From Gemmatimonadaceae bacterium (GTDB taxonomy: Bacteria; Gemmatimonadota; Gemmatimonadetes; Gemmatimonadales; Gemmatimonadaceae), in the NCBI GenBank assembly GCA_030835125.1, contig JAUQWM010000005.1, forward strand, positions 1 to 64,000: DNA of 64,000 nt. The letters are read 5' to 3'. The translations under genes and the position numbers were made by a program. The notes under the pieces were generated by a model. It was not told the DNA's origin, ran no database searches, and saw only the letters and a program-made list of their open reading frames with translations. This document shows, piece by piece, positions 52,747 through 61,451 of this stretch. Each line of letters begins with the position of its first letter. Position 1 is the stretch's first letter.

Positions 52747-53640
52747 ATGAAACGCTTGATCGCGAAGACCGCCTTGGTCACGACGCTCGCGGTGGTCGTG
52801 ATGCCGGCTCATGCCCAGTCGGCCGCGAGGCGCGCGGTCGACGACCTGATTGCCGCCGATCGCGGCTATGCCGCACGGGCCGGAACGCTGAATGTGGTGG
52901 AAGCGACCGACGCGATGCTCTCCACCGGCGTCGTGATGTCCGCCGCCGGCACGTTCCACGTCGGTCGCGAAGCGGTAATGGCGCAGCTGCGCGCCGTGCC
53001 CGAGAACCTGACCGGGCGCCTGGAGTGGGCTCCGGTGCGCGGCGCGATCTCCGCCGACGGCACCCATGGCTTCACCTTCGGATTCATGACGCTGGTGCGC
53101 GCCGACTCCACGCGCGTTCCCCTCAAGTACCTCGCGTACTGGGTGAAGGGTGCCGACGGCTGGAAGGTGGCGGTCTATCGGCGCGTGAGGCGGCCCGATG
53201 GGGACGCGTCCACGGCGGAGCGCGAACCCCTCGTCCCGGAACGGCTGGTCGCCCCGTCCCCCGATCCTTCCGTGGCTGCTCGTTATGCGCGCGAGATCGG
53301 GGACGCCGAGCGTGCGTTCTCGGACCTGGCCGGAAAGATCGGCCTGGGCCCCGCGTTCACGAGGAACGCCGCACCGGATGCCATGAACATGGGCGGGCCC
53401 GGGAGCGCGGACTTCCTCTACGGCCCCGAGGCGATCGGCGCCGGTGTCGGCGGCGGACAGACCGGGCCTTCGACGCTGACCTGGGGACCGGACACCGTCC
53501 TCGCCGCGTCGAGCGGCGACCTCGGCGTCACCATCGGCCACATCACCGCCCCCGGCGAGGCGGGCGCGCCTCCCCGCCGATTCCCGTTCTTCACCGTGTG
53601 GCGGAAGGTCGGTGCCACCTGGAAGTTTGTGGCGGAATGA
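52747..53640 (+). CDS. Secreted NTF2-like (DUF4440/SnoaL-type) protein, tandem domains
   Basis: A 297-residue exported protein with signal ending MPAHAQ. Residues about 25-155 and 180-297 each resemble the NTF2-like fold of DUF4440/SnoaL proteins (AVDDLIAADRGYAARAGTL ... YLAYWVKGADGWKVAVYRR; AEIGDAERAFSDLAGKIG-like ... FFTVWRKVGATWKFVAE). The two halves seem to be a duplication. Function of the family outside the cytoplasm is unknown. It converges on a TPR lipoprotein across a heptamer inverted repeat. Confidence 0.78.
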   Translation: MKRLIAKTALVTTLAVVVMPAHAQSAARRAVDDLIAADRGYAARAGTLNVVEATDAMLSTGVVMSAAGTFHVGREAVMAQLRAVPENLTGRLEWAPVRGAISADGTHGFTFGFMTLVRADSTRVPLKYLAYWVKGADGWKVAVYRRVRRPDGDASTAEREPLVPERLVAPSPDPSVAARYAREIGDAERAFSDLAGKIGLGPAFTRNAAPDAMNMGGPGSADFLYGPEAIGAGVGGGQTGPSTLTWGPDTVLAASSGDLGVTIGHITAPGEAGAPPRRFPFFTVWRKVGATWKFVAE

Positions 53641-53709
53641 GGTCTGAGGCCCGAGGTCGGAGGTCCGAGATCGGCTCTACCTCCGACCTCCGACCTCCAA
53701 CCTCGGCCT
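53641..53709. repeat. Inverted heptamer repeat between convergent genes
   Basis: Left arm 53647-53669 (aggcccgaggtcggaggtcc in its main part) and right arm 53688-53709 are reverse complements at about 20 of 22 positions with one insertion. The element fills the space between the stops at 53640 and 53711. It uses the same gaggtcc/gacctcc heptamer as 19665-19740 and 54793-54855. Confidence 0.82.
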
Positions 53710-53710
53710 G

Positions 53711-54670
53711 TTATTTCATCCTCGCCAGCTCCGCCTCAGCCGCGATGTATCCGAACGCTCCCCACTGGCCGCCGCCCATGATCCGGCGGAACACTGCTTC
53801 CGCTTCCGCCGGTCGGCCGCTGTAGAGGTGCCAGTTGCCGACGCCATACGCACCGGTCGCGTCGGTCACCGACATCTCACCGCCGGGACCCTGCGTCAGC
53901 ACCGAGTCGACCGGTAGTTCGCCCTTGTAGAGCAGCATCAGCCGGTGGTACGTGCCGTTCTCGATGACCTCCATGTCTTTCCGGAACGCCGCCAGCATCG
54001 CCCGTGCCTCGGCATCCTTCCCCAGCCGGCGCAGGCTCATGTACTGCCAGTGCCCCGCCGACACCCGCCGATCGTCATTCTGTGCCGCGGCGACTTCCTT
54101 CCCGAACACCTCGGCCGACTTCGCGAAGTCGCCCTTCAGGTAATACGCCAGCCCCAGGTGATAGGCGATGTTCGAGTGGAGCGTGCCGATCGGCCGGTTC
54201 TGCGCGTTAGGCTGACCGTCCGGCTCGACCTCGTCGGGCTTGCCGGCGACCAGTTGCGTGGCCTTCTCCAGGTCGGCGATGGCGTTGTCCAGTTCGCGGA
54301 CCGAGATGTACCGGTGACCGCGGTGCCGATACATCCACGGGTTCTCAGGGTGCTGGGCGATGCCCGCCGTGTACGCGTCGATGCTCTCGCGGAACCGTCC
54401 CAGGTATCCCAGGCGGCGCGCATACCAGATGATCGAATCAGGATCGGAGGGCGCCCGGTCGAACGACGCCTTCGCCTCGGTCAGTTGCGAGTCGTACCGC
54501 GCACGAACCTCGGCGCTGAGCGGCAATTCCCGCAACGAGTCCCCGAGGAACGAGACGGCCTGGACTACGACGGGAGCCGGCGCGGCCAGGGAATCGGCGG
54601 CAGGTTCGCCACCACGGGTGCAGCCGGCGACGAGGACGATGCCGAGAATCGGAAGAATGAGTTTTCGCAT
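53711..54670 (-). CDS. TPR-repeat lipoprotein
   Basis: A 319-residue lipoprotein with lipobox LVAGC. The body consists of TPR-like helices (DSIIWYARRLGYLGRFRESIDAYTAGIAQHPENPWMYRHRGHRYI; NIAYHLGLAYYLKGDFAKSAEVFGKEV; AEAEAVFRRIMGG). It probably serves as a periplasmic scaffold. The start at 54670 opens the signal peptide; the frame is open for another 1.3 kb antisense to the M16 gene, which is spurious. It is divergent from the M16 peptidase gene, with REP-like and heptamer repeats between them. Confidence 0.8.
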   Translation of the reverse strand: MRKLILPILGIVLVAGCTRGGEPAADSLAAPAPVVVQAVSFLGDSLRELPLSAEVRARYDSQLTEAKASFDRAPSDPDSIIWYARRLGYLGRFRESIDAYTAGIAQHPENPWMYRHRGHRYISVRELDNAIADLEKATQLVAGKPDEVEPDGQPNAQNRPIGTLHSNIAYHLGLAYYLKGDFAKSAEVFGKEVAAAQNDDRRVSAGHWQYMSLRRLGKDAEARAMLAAFRKDMEVIENGTYHRLMLLYKGELPVDSVLTQGPGGEMSVTDATGAYGVGNWHLYSGRPAEAEAVFRRIMGGGQWGAFGYIAAEAELARMK

Positions 54671-54766
54671 GGATGGGACGGGGCAGGTGGCAGGCACGTC
54701 GTACGGTCCCGCCAATATCCCCCCCCGCCGGACCCGCGGCCAGTCGCAATGGCGTAAAGTCGCAAA

Positions 54767-54779
54767 GGGGTCTGACCCC
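54767..54779. repeat. REP-like palindrome GGGGTC-T-GACCCC
   Basis: A perfect 6-bp dyad around one central base, flanked by caaa and attg (reading aatggggtcagacccctttg on the other strand). This word is common as a scattered palindrome in many bacterial genomes. Single copy here, in the divergent gap before the M16 gene. Confidence 0.6.
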
Positions 54780-54792
54780 ATTGCCGACGTCG

Positions 54793-54855
54793 GACCTCCG
54801 ACCTCGGACCTCCGACCTCCGACCTCCGACCTCCGACCTCGGACCTCCAACCTCC
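54793..54855. repeat. Nine tandem heptamers (GACCTCC)
   Basis: Nine contiguous 7-base units: six gacctcc, two gacctcg and a final aacctcc. They lie between the divergent TPR lipoprotein and M16 genes, about 77 bases before the M16 start. Confidence 0.92.
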
Positions 54856-54931
54856 CCAGAAACGTCCCGTCCCAAGCCGGTTGACGATCCGCTGAATGGA
54901 CGAGAGGATAAGGCTCACTCAACGCCTCCCC

Positions 54932-56314
54932 ATGCACTTCCCTGTTCGAGCGCTGGCGCCCCTCGTGTTCGCTACCGCCGCTGGCCTGGCGGCCTGCGCC
55001 GGCGGATCCGAGTCGGACGCGCCCACCACGCTGACCGTCGAGTCGGACTACTACTCCCTCCCGAACGGCCTGAAGGTCGTCCTTTCGCGGGACACCACCG
55101 TGCCGACGGTCGGCGTGGGCGTCTACTACCACGTGGGGTTCCGCAACGAACCACGCGGCCGGACGGGATTCGCGCACCTGTTCGAGCACCTGATGTTCCA
55201 GGGGTCCGCGAACCTCGGCAAGATGGAGTTCATCAAGCTGATCGAGAACAACGGCGGCCTGTTGAACGGCTCCACCCGCTTCGACTTCACGAACTACTAC
55301 CAGGTCGTTCCCTCGCACACGCTCGAGACCGTGCTGTGGGCCGAGGCGGACCGGATGAAGGGCCTCGCGATCGACACGACGAGCCTGAAGAACCAGCAGG
55401 ATGTGGTGAAGAACGAGGTCCGGGTGAACGTGCTCAACCAGCCGTACGGAACGTTCCCGTGGATCGACCTGCCCATGACGGCAAACGAGAACTGGTACAA
55501 CGCGCACAACTTCTACGGCGAGTTGTCCGAGCTGGAGGCGGCCACGCTCGAGGATGCGTCGGCATTCTTCAGGACGTACTACGCGCCGAACAATGCGGTC
55601 CTGGCCATCGTCGGCGATTTCGAGCCGGCGGCGGCGAGGCAGTGGGTGGAGAAGTACTTCGCCGCGATCCCGAAAGTGGACCAGCCGGCGCCGCCCGACC
55701 TCACCGAGCCGCGGCAGGAAAAGGAAAAGCGCGCCAGCCGGGTGGACAAGCTGGCGACGCGTCCCGCGCTGGGGATCGCGTATCATGTGCCGCCGCGGTG
55801 GTCCGCCGACTGGTACGCGATGGGGCTGATCGACCAGATCCTGGGTCAGGGACGCGATTCGCGGCTTTACGACGCGCTCGTCCAGCGGACGGGGCTCACG
55901 AGCGATGTCGGGGCCGGGATCAACTGGGGCCTCGGGAACATGTTCAACTACGAGGGGCCGATGCTGTGGATGGTCGCGGTGTACCACGACCGCGACAAGT
56001 CGGCGGACTCGCTGCTGACGGTCATCGACTCCGAGATCGAGTCGCTCCGGACCACGCCGGTGGATTCGGCCACGATCGAGCGGGCGCGGACCAAGATGCG
56101 GTCGTCGCTGTACTCGATCGTCGAGGAGTTCTCCGGACTCGGGAAGCTCGACCTCCTGGCGTCGTTCGCGTTGTTCGACAACGACCCGTCGAAGTTCAAC
56201 GCCCTCGAGGAAGGCTTCGCCCAGGTGACGCCCGAGCAGATCATGAAGACGGCGTCGGAGTGGCTCCGCCGTGAGAACCGCACGGTGTATACGGTGGTTC
56301 CGGGAGCGGGGTGA
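54932..56314 (+). CDS. M16 family zinc peptidase lipoprotein, active subunit
   Basis: A 460-residue exported peptidase with lipobox GLAAC. The inverted zinc motif HxxEH is present in HLFEHLMFQGS (H82, E85, H86), and the third ligand is likely in VVKNEVRVNV. The pattern YYSLPNGLKVVLSRD ... GVYYHVGFRNEP is the usual M16 opening. The C-terminal domain (from about residue 240) is the non-catalytic half. It forms a pair with the next gene, whose product lacks the zinc site, like mitochondrial processing peptidase subunits. An in-frame ATG at 54896 is less likely. Confidence 0.93.
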   Translation: MHFPVRALAPLVFATAAGLAACAGGSESDAPTTLTVESDYYSLPNGLKVVLSRDTTVPTVGVGVYYHVGFRNEPRGRTGFAHLFEHLMFQGSANLGKMEFIKLIENNGGLLNGSTRFDFTNYYQVVPSHTLETVLWAEADRMKGLAIDTTSLKNQQDVVKNEVRVNVLNQPYGTFPWIDLPMTANENWYNAHNFYGELSELEAATLEDASAFFRTYYAPNNAVLAIVGDFEPAAARQWVEKYFAAIPKVDQPAPPDLTEPRQEKEKRASRVDKLATRPALGIAYHVPPRWSADWYAMGLIDQILGQGRDSRLYDALVQRTGLTSDVGAGINWGLGNMFNYEGPMLWMVAVYHDRDKSADSLLTVIDSEIESLRTTPVDSATIERARTKMRSSLYSIVEEFSGLGKLDLLASFALFDNDPSKFNALEEGFAQVTPEQIMKTASEWLRRENRTVYTVVPGAG

Positions 56315-56319
56315 GGCAG

Positions 56320-56361
56320 GCTCGAGGCTCGAGGCTCGAGGCTCGAGGCTTGAGGCTTGAG
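56320..56361. repeat. Six tandem heptamers (CTCGAGG/CTTGAGG)
   Basis: Four ctcgagg units and two cttgagg units directly follow the first M16 gene (stop 56312-56314). Confidence 0.9.
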
Positions 56362-56383
56362 TGAAGTAAGGTTCCGGGGTGCC

Positions 56384-56411
56384 GAGTCACCAGTCACGAA
56401 TCACGAGTCAC
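56384..56411. repeat. Four heptamers (GAGTCAC) at the second M16 start
   Basis: Units gagtcac, cagtcac, gaatcac and gagtcac end three bases before the ATG at 56415, where a ribosome-binding site would be expected. The same heptamer is found at 33665-33688, 33805-33832 and 63590-63603. Confidence 0.88.
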
Positions 56412-56414
56412 AAC

Positions 56415-57806
56415 ATGACGAAGCCATTTCGAGCGTTCGCGATCCTTGTGCTACTCACGGCTCCTCTGGCCGCGCAGGACTCGACGCGGCGTGAAACGCC
56501 GCCGGCGCCCGGGACGCCAAAGGACTTCCGCGTCCCCCCACGACGCACCTTCACGCTGCCTAACGGCTTGCAGGTCAACCTGGTGCCGTTCGGCCGGGTC
56601 CCCAAGGTCGCCATCGAGCTGGAGATGCGGACCGGCATCATCGACCAGGGACCTAACGACGTTTCCCTGGCCTCGGTCGTCAGCGACATGCTCCTCGAGG
56701 GAACCACCACCCGGTCGGCGCAGGACATCTCTCGGCAGGCCGCCGAGATGGGCGGGTCACTCAATGCCAGCGCCGGGTCGGAGGTGTTCTCGGCAGGTGG
56801 CGAAGTCCTCAGCGATCGCGCCACGGCGTTCATTGCCCTGCTCGCAGACGTGCTGATGAACCCACGCTTCGACGAGGCCGACCTCAAGCGCACCCTCGAC
56901 AAGCATTCACGCGACAACGCCATCGCGCTCTCCTCGCCGGGCACGCTCGCCCAGAAGCGGTTCCGCGAGATCATGTATGGCAGCCACCCCTTCGCCAACG
57001 TGTTCCCCAGCGAGGAAATGCTGCGCGGGTTCACGGTGCAGCGCGTGCGCGACTTCCACACCGCAAACTTCGGGGCGAAGCGTTCCCGACTCTACATCAG
57101 CGGCGTGTTCAACGCCCGCGACGTCGAGAAGGCGATCCGTGATGCCTTCGGCACCTGGGTCGCCGGGGCGGAGGCGACCGAGAACGCGCCGGTGATCACC
57201 GCGAAGCGGCAGGTCGACGTCATCGACCGCGCCAACTCGGTGCAGAGCAGCATCTGGATGGGCCTCCCCGTCGCCGATCCGTCGCACGCCGACTGGGTGA
57301 AGATGAACGTCACCGACGCGCTGCTCGGCGGCGCGTTCGGATCGCGCATCACCGCCAACATCCGCGAGGACAAGGGCTACACCTACTCACCCGGCTCCTT
57401 CATCTGGACGCGCAAGAAGGCGTCGATGTGGGTCGAGACGGCGGACGTCACGTCGAACGTCACCGGGGCGTCGCTCACCGAGATCTTCAAGGAGATCGAC
57501 CGGCTTCGCACCGAGGCCCCACCGCAGGCGGAACTCGACGGGATCAAGAACAACCTGGCCGGCATCTTCACCGTGCAGAACAGCTCACGCTTCGGGCTGA
57601 TCAACCAGCTGCAGTTCGTCGACCTCCACGGCCTCGGCGACAGCTACGTGTCCGGGTATGTGAAGAACATCCTGGCGGTGACGCCCGAGGACGTGCGCGC
57701 GACGGCGGAGCGGCACCTCGATCCACAGAAGATCTCGATCGCGATCGTGGGCGACAAGAAGGCGATCGAGAAGCAGCTGGGGACGGTGAAGGTGATCAGA
57801 CCTTAG
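56415..57806 (+). CDS. M16 family peptidase-like protein, inactive subunit
   Basis: A 463-residue exported protein with Sec signal ending PLAAQ. It has the M16 fold opening (RTFTLPNGLQVNLVPFG) but the zinc motif is lost: where HxxEH should be it reads SLASVVSDMLLEGT. The C-terminal half keeps the R/Y substrate-binding pair (GSRITANIREDKGYTYSPGS). It is therefore the non-catalytic partner of the upstream M16 protein. No Shine-Dalgarno is visible because heptamer repeats occupy the region before the ATG. Confidence 0.92.
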   Translation: MTKPFRAFAILVLLTAPLAAQDSTRRETPPAPGTPKDFRVPPRRTFTLPNGLQVNLVPFGRVPKVAIELEMRTGIIDQGPNDVSLASVVSDMLLEGTTTRSAQDISRQAAEMGGSLNASAGSEVFSAGGEVLSDRATAFIALLADVLMNPRFDEADLKRTLDKHSRDNAIALSSPGTLAQKRFREIMYGSHPFANVFPSEEMLRGFTVQRVRDFHTANFGAKRSRLYISGVFNARDVEKAIRDAFGTWVAGAEATENAPVITAKRQVDVIDRANSVQSSIWMGLPVADPSHADWVKMNVTDALLGGAFGSRITANIREDKGYTYSPGSFIWTRKKASMWVETADVTSNVTGASLTEIFKEIDRLRTEAPPQAELDGIKNNLAGIFTVQNSSRFGLINQLQFVDLHGLGDSYVSGYVKNILAVTPEDVRATAERHLDPQKISIAIVGDKKAIEKQLGTVKVIRP

Positions 57807-58001
57807 GAATAGCGGCTGGCAGTGGCATAGAGGAACGGAACGCTCTGCCATTTCGGCGCTTGCGCGTCGTTGTCCGTCAAACCCGTGCTCAAGACTATGC
57901 GCTCGACTGTCCAGGGCTTATGAGGCCGCACAGCTGACGGACGGATTGTGGGTTGCGGACGCGTCGGTGGAGACGCATCGGCGTCTTCGAGTGGGTTCGT
58001 C

Positions 58002-58451
58002 TTAGGCCGGACTCAGTTGAAGTCTCAAAGTGTCCCCGCGAGAGAAAGTCGCAGGACAATTGCCCACCCGTCCGTCATAGCGTGGACTCAGGCTCACGGT
58101 GGTATCGCGGAAGCCAACTGCCCCTACCGTCATAGTGAAAGCACCCTCCTCAGTTCCAAAACCACACGCCACGTTGCAATGAAGGATGCCGCCTTCGATC
58201 GTCACACCATGCGCTGGTCCCGACACCAGCAACGAAAGATCTGGCACCGATCGATTGTCGAATAGAATTGAACTGACTTTGACAAGCGACAAATCTGCTC
58301 CCGTCGTAGCATTCTGGACTCGATCGATGGTGATGAGCGGATCGAGAAAAGTGATGTGACATGTGCCCAGAGAATTGTGGCGACAACCCATCAGCACGAT
58401 CGCCGCTAATGCGATCGGCACGGCTTGCATGAGATCAACTCGTCGCCTCAT
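58002..58451 (-). CDS. Small lipoprotein in a low-GC island
   Basis: A 149-residue lipoprotein with lipobox IVLMGC. The mature part is a beta-rich domain containing four cysteines (GTCHITFL, LHCNVACGFG, GNCPATFS). I do not recognise a family. GGAG six bases before the ATG supports the start at 58451. The base composition is lower in GC than in the flanking genes, like that of the subtilase gene 129 bases upstream on the same strand; the two may be one transferred unit. Confidence 0.62.
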   Translation of the reverse strand: MRRRVDLMQAVPIALAAIVLMGCRHNSLGTCHITFLDPLITIDRVQNATTGADLSLVKVSSILFDNRSVPDLSLLVSGPAHGVTIEGGILHCNVACGFGTEEGAFTMTVGAVGFRDTTVSLSPRYDGRVGNCPATFSRGDTLRLQLSPA

Positions 58452-58580
58452 CGATACTCCACTGAAGGGGGAAGGCCGTGCGGGAGGGCTCTCGAGCACC
58501 CAAAGTACTCTGAGCTGATGCGCGCGTTCTGCTAGGCCGAATTGGAAGGCATCCGCCGCGAACAACCAGTGGGGCCACGC

Positions 58581-60242
58581 CTAGAATACATCGCACGCGC
58601 CGCTTGGAGCGCCACCCGAGACCACGATCGATCGTGAATCAAAGCCACTCGAATAGCCAGTGGCCGACACGGTAAGCTCAAGGACAAAGTCGGCACCGCC
58701 AGTCGAAATTGAGAGGTCAGGGGAATTGCTGCCGACGGTCGATCCATCTTTCTTCCACACATAGTTGTAGCCACCGCTGCCGCCGCTCACGGTTGAACTG
58801 AAGAAACAAGATGGTGTACTAGGCGGAACCGTGCTGGATCCTAGGATTGTCACACTGAGCGACGGAGGCGGCGGGGAAGGCATGGACATATTCGAGAATA
58901 GCACCAAGTTGGCGACTGAATTGCCATTCGTGATTGTCACGGCGCTGGAATTCGCAACCAGCCAGTTCTTGAGGTCAATCACGCTCATTCCCGGATATCC
59001 TTGCAGCAGCGTTGCCGCAACTCCTGCTGCAAGTGGGCTGGCGAACGAGGTTCCGTACCAAGTGGAGGTATCGGAGTCCGCTCCGCTATTCGCAAGGAAC
59101 ATAGCAGCGCCTGGTGCCATCATCCCGACAGTGGAGCCAGAATTGCTAAACGACGACCGCGTATCGTTCCAGCCTATTGCGCCTGTTATAACTGAGCGGG
59201 ACGCCCTGTTCGAACGGTCGTTCCAGGCATCTTCGCCGAAGTTGCCAGCGGATTTGAAGACGAGTATGCCTTGGTCCAGGACGTCGTCGATGGCATCTCG
59301 CACGGCAAAGCTGCCCGCGTCGGCAGAGTCAGCTTTGCCGAGGCTGATGTTTACCACAGCAGGGAACGTTGCGTTGGCAGCTACCCACTCCAGTGCGTCA
59401 ATAACGTCATCTTCCGCGATGTCGCCGCCCGAATTCGCCACACGTACGGGATGGATGATCGCGTCCTTCGCGACACCATAGGTCGTTCCGGCAGCCGCAG
59501 AGGCCACGGCGGTCCCATGACCAACGGGATCGATTGTCTCGCTGCATGAAACATGGTACTGGAATACTCCCAAGATGTAATAGGATACAATGCATGTGCC
59601 TGCTCCAATGCGGCCGCTGAACTCAGTGTGGCCTCCGCGGACACCAGTGTCGATGATGTAGATGTGAACGTCATCTCCTGTGTTCGCGTAGGTGAAAGTC
59701 GTGTCGTAGCCATAGCCTCCACTTTTGTCGATCCGATCCAGCGCCCAGAGCTTTCCGTATTGCGGCCCAGCACCGTCATTGGGCAATGACTGTGTCCCGT
59801 TGACACGAAACCGACGGAGAGGCTCAACCGACAACACGCCCTCGCGATGTCGCAGTTGTTCGGCCGCCACTGGGCCAATGTTGTGGACGGAGAAGCCTCG
59901 AACTCGCCGACTCCACACGCGCCCCTGACGACCAGCCAACTCTTGTACGAGGTCGCGGGCTCGCCCAGGAACGTCAGCGACACTTGGCGCGAGCCTAACG
60001 ATGTAGGACCCCACATATGCATCAGGCGCACTGACGATACTCGCATTGGGTGGTAGCGGAGCAATGGTTCGTTCTGCGCACGCGAAGCTTGTCAATAGCA
60101 CAAGGCTGGCCGCAAGCATACTCCAGCATCGACTCAACGTTGGGCGACCATGTTCAACGCGGAGTGCGGGATGAGTGAATCGTCGACTGAACGCCTGACT
60201 GGTCCGGGCCACAAGGACCGGATGACGAGATGCCGATGTCAT
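58581..60242 (-). CDS. Subtilisin-like serine protease (S8) lipoprotein
   Basis: A 553-residue exported protease. A signal/lipobox is seen at LLTSFAC (about residue 48), preceded by a long basic N-terminus. An I9-type propeptide (GSYIVRLAPSVADVPGRARDLV ... GVLSVEPL) precedes the S8 domain with D198 (IIDTGV), H242 (GHGTAVAS) and S399 (GTSFASPLAAG). A C-terminal Ig-like domain follows a Pro-rich linker (PSPPPPS). The start at 60242 has GAGGG seven bases upstream; 60119 is an alternative. GC content is clearly lower than that of the flanks (52% in 58921-58980), suggesting transfer. Confidence 0.88.
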   Translation of the reverse strand: MTSASRHPVLVARTSQAFSRRFTHPALRVEHGRPTLSRCWSMLAASLVLLTSFACAERTIAPLPPNASIVSAPDAYVGSYIVRLAPSVADVPGRARDLVQELAGRQGRVWSRRVRGFSVHNIGPVAAEQLRHREGVLSVEPLRRFRVNGTQSLPNDGAGPQYGKLWALDRIDKSGGYGYDTTFTYANTGDDVHIYIIDTGVRGGHTEFSGRIGAGTCIVSYYILGVFQYHVSCSETIDPVGHGTAVASAAAGTTYGVAKDAIIHPVRVANSGGDIAEDDVIDALEWVAANATFPAVVNISLGKADSADAGSFAVRDAIDDVLDQGILVFKSAGNFGEDAWNDRSNRASRSVITGAIGWNDTRSSFSNSGSTVGMMAPGAAMFLANSGADSDTSTWYGTSFASPLAAGVAATLLQGYPGMSVIDLKNWLVANSSAVTITNGNSVANLVLFSNMSMPSPPPPSLSVTILGSSTVPPSTPSCFFSSTVSGGSGGYNYVWKKDGSTVGSNSPDLSISTGGADFVLELTVSATGYSSGFDSRSIVVSGGAPSGACDVF

Positions 60243-60790
60243 GAGCAAACCCTCGGTAAATGAGGCCAATGCAGGCTCGGTCACTGTGCGCACCGCGCCA
60301 ATCAGGCTGCAGCATGCCCCCCCCCCCAACGCCAAGTCAAGGCCCGGTGCTGGTCCCTTACGTCGTCTCACGGAAATGCGAAGGGCCAAGTGGGACGATT
60401 ATGGCAACGAGCTGTGCTTCCTGTTGAGCACCGATAAGCAGAGTGGCGTTGAAGAAGGGAGTTGAACTCCGCACCTAACGCTTGCTTGGAGTAGCCCTCG
60501 GAAGGGGCCGCTACTTCGTCCAGCGCACGGCATGACAGAGACTCAAATGCGGGCACTCGCAATCTGGACCATTGGAGTCTCGTGCAACCTCGCGGACTCC
60601 TCCTGAGCACGGGGAGCGTTTGCCCCACCCCGGCGCTCCGTGCACCTCGGTGCGAAGCAAGCAGCCGCTCGCTTCATCGCACGACGCCGCTGGTGAGCTC
60701 GGCCGTCACGAACGGAATACCCTACGAAGCGTGCGCGGCTCTCTTCAGGGAGGACCGACTGGGCGCGAAGGACGCGCCGTGGGACTGCCG
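60243..60790. other. Gap without a convincing gene at the edge of the low-GC island
   Basis: The 548 bases hold the upstream region of the subtilase gene, a run of 11 Cs (60317-60327), a CCTAACG word (60474-60480) and a hairpin (gtagccc / gggctac type, 60493-60516). Short open frames occur on both strands but none has plausible protein character. No tRNA or integration site was found. Confidence 0.6.
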
Positions 60791-61375
60791 CTAAGCCCGA
60801 CGTTCCCACGTCGCCGCGCTGTGCATCGCGGTCGCCGCCGTGCCGCCATTCAACCCGCCCCGCATCCGGAAGTACCCGCGAATCTCCACGCAGGGCTGGC
60901 CTAACGTTTCCTGCACATGGCGCGCTACCAGCATCGTCCCCAGGTCGGATGGCACCGAGTCATACCCGCAGCCGGGAACGATGCGCGTCCCGCCTGACGC
61001 GGCACAGTCATGGTATCGCCGCACGAGTTCCGCGACCCACGCCCCATCCCCCGTGATGTCCACGTAGTGCGTGCCGAACCGCACGCACGCATCGACCAGC
61101 GGCGTGCCGTACAAGGCGAAGGGTCCGGCCGTCGACAATCCGACTCGCGTGCGCCCCACGATGCCGTCGACGGCATGCACGTCGGCGCTGTCCGCGACGA
61201 GCACGTCGATGGTGAGGCCGAGCGCATCGCGAACCCGCTCGAGTCGCTCCCGGTTTCGCCCCGCAATCGCCCATCGCAGGTCCGCCGGAGCGTGCGTCGC
61301 GAAGTACGTCACGGTCTGGCGCCCCGTGAACCCGCTGGCGCCATACAGCACGACATCGAAGTCGCGTTCGCTCAT
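60791..61375 (-). pseudogene. Truncated saccharopine dehydrogenase / trans-acting enoyl reductase family protein
   Basis: A 194-residue N-terminal fragment of a family whose members are about 390-410 residues long. The NAD(P)-binding Rossmann motif (VVLYGASGFTGRQTVTYFA), the AGRNRERLERV turn, YVDITGDGAWVAELVRRYH, PGCGYDSVPSDLG and the RGGLNGGTAATAMHS segment are well preserved; then translation ends within about ten unrelated residues. The catalytic/C-terminal half is missing. The break lies at the boundary with the low-GC island, so the insertion or a linked deletion probably destroyed the gene. It might still make a stable fragment. Confidence 0.78.
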
Positions 61376-61430
61376 CGGCTATCCCGGGCTCCCGACCCTG
61401 ACCACGCCGCCGGACCGCGAAGGATAGCCG
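61376..61430. repeat. Inverted repeat upstream of the truncated reductase gene
   Basis: cggctatcc (61376-61384) and ggatagccg (61422-61430) are perfect 9-base reverse complements, 37 bases apart, starting at the base before the minus-strand start codon. It may be a leader hairpin or an operator. Confidence 0.5.
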
Positions 61431-61451
61431 GTTGCCTCAACAGGCGACCGG

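Noticed and set aside
54671-55987. Upstream extension of the TPR lipoprotein gene
   Set aside because: It is antisense to the M16 peptidase and lacks domain character. The lipoprotein signal sets the start at 54670.
60445-60480. tRNA-like T-arm (ggagttgaactcc) at the edge of the low-GC island
   Set aside because: The stem/loop sizes do not fit a T-arm and no acceptor stem or anticodon arm can be drawn.
60471-60516. Possible integron attC site (AAGCGTTAGGT core on the minus strand)
   Set aside because: The core fits GTTRRRY, but there is no matching RYYYAAC partner within about 130 bases and no integrase gene. The core is one of twenty scattered CGTTAGG words, most of them inside genes.
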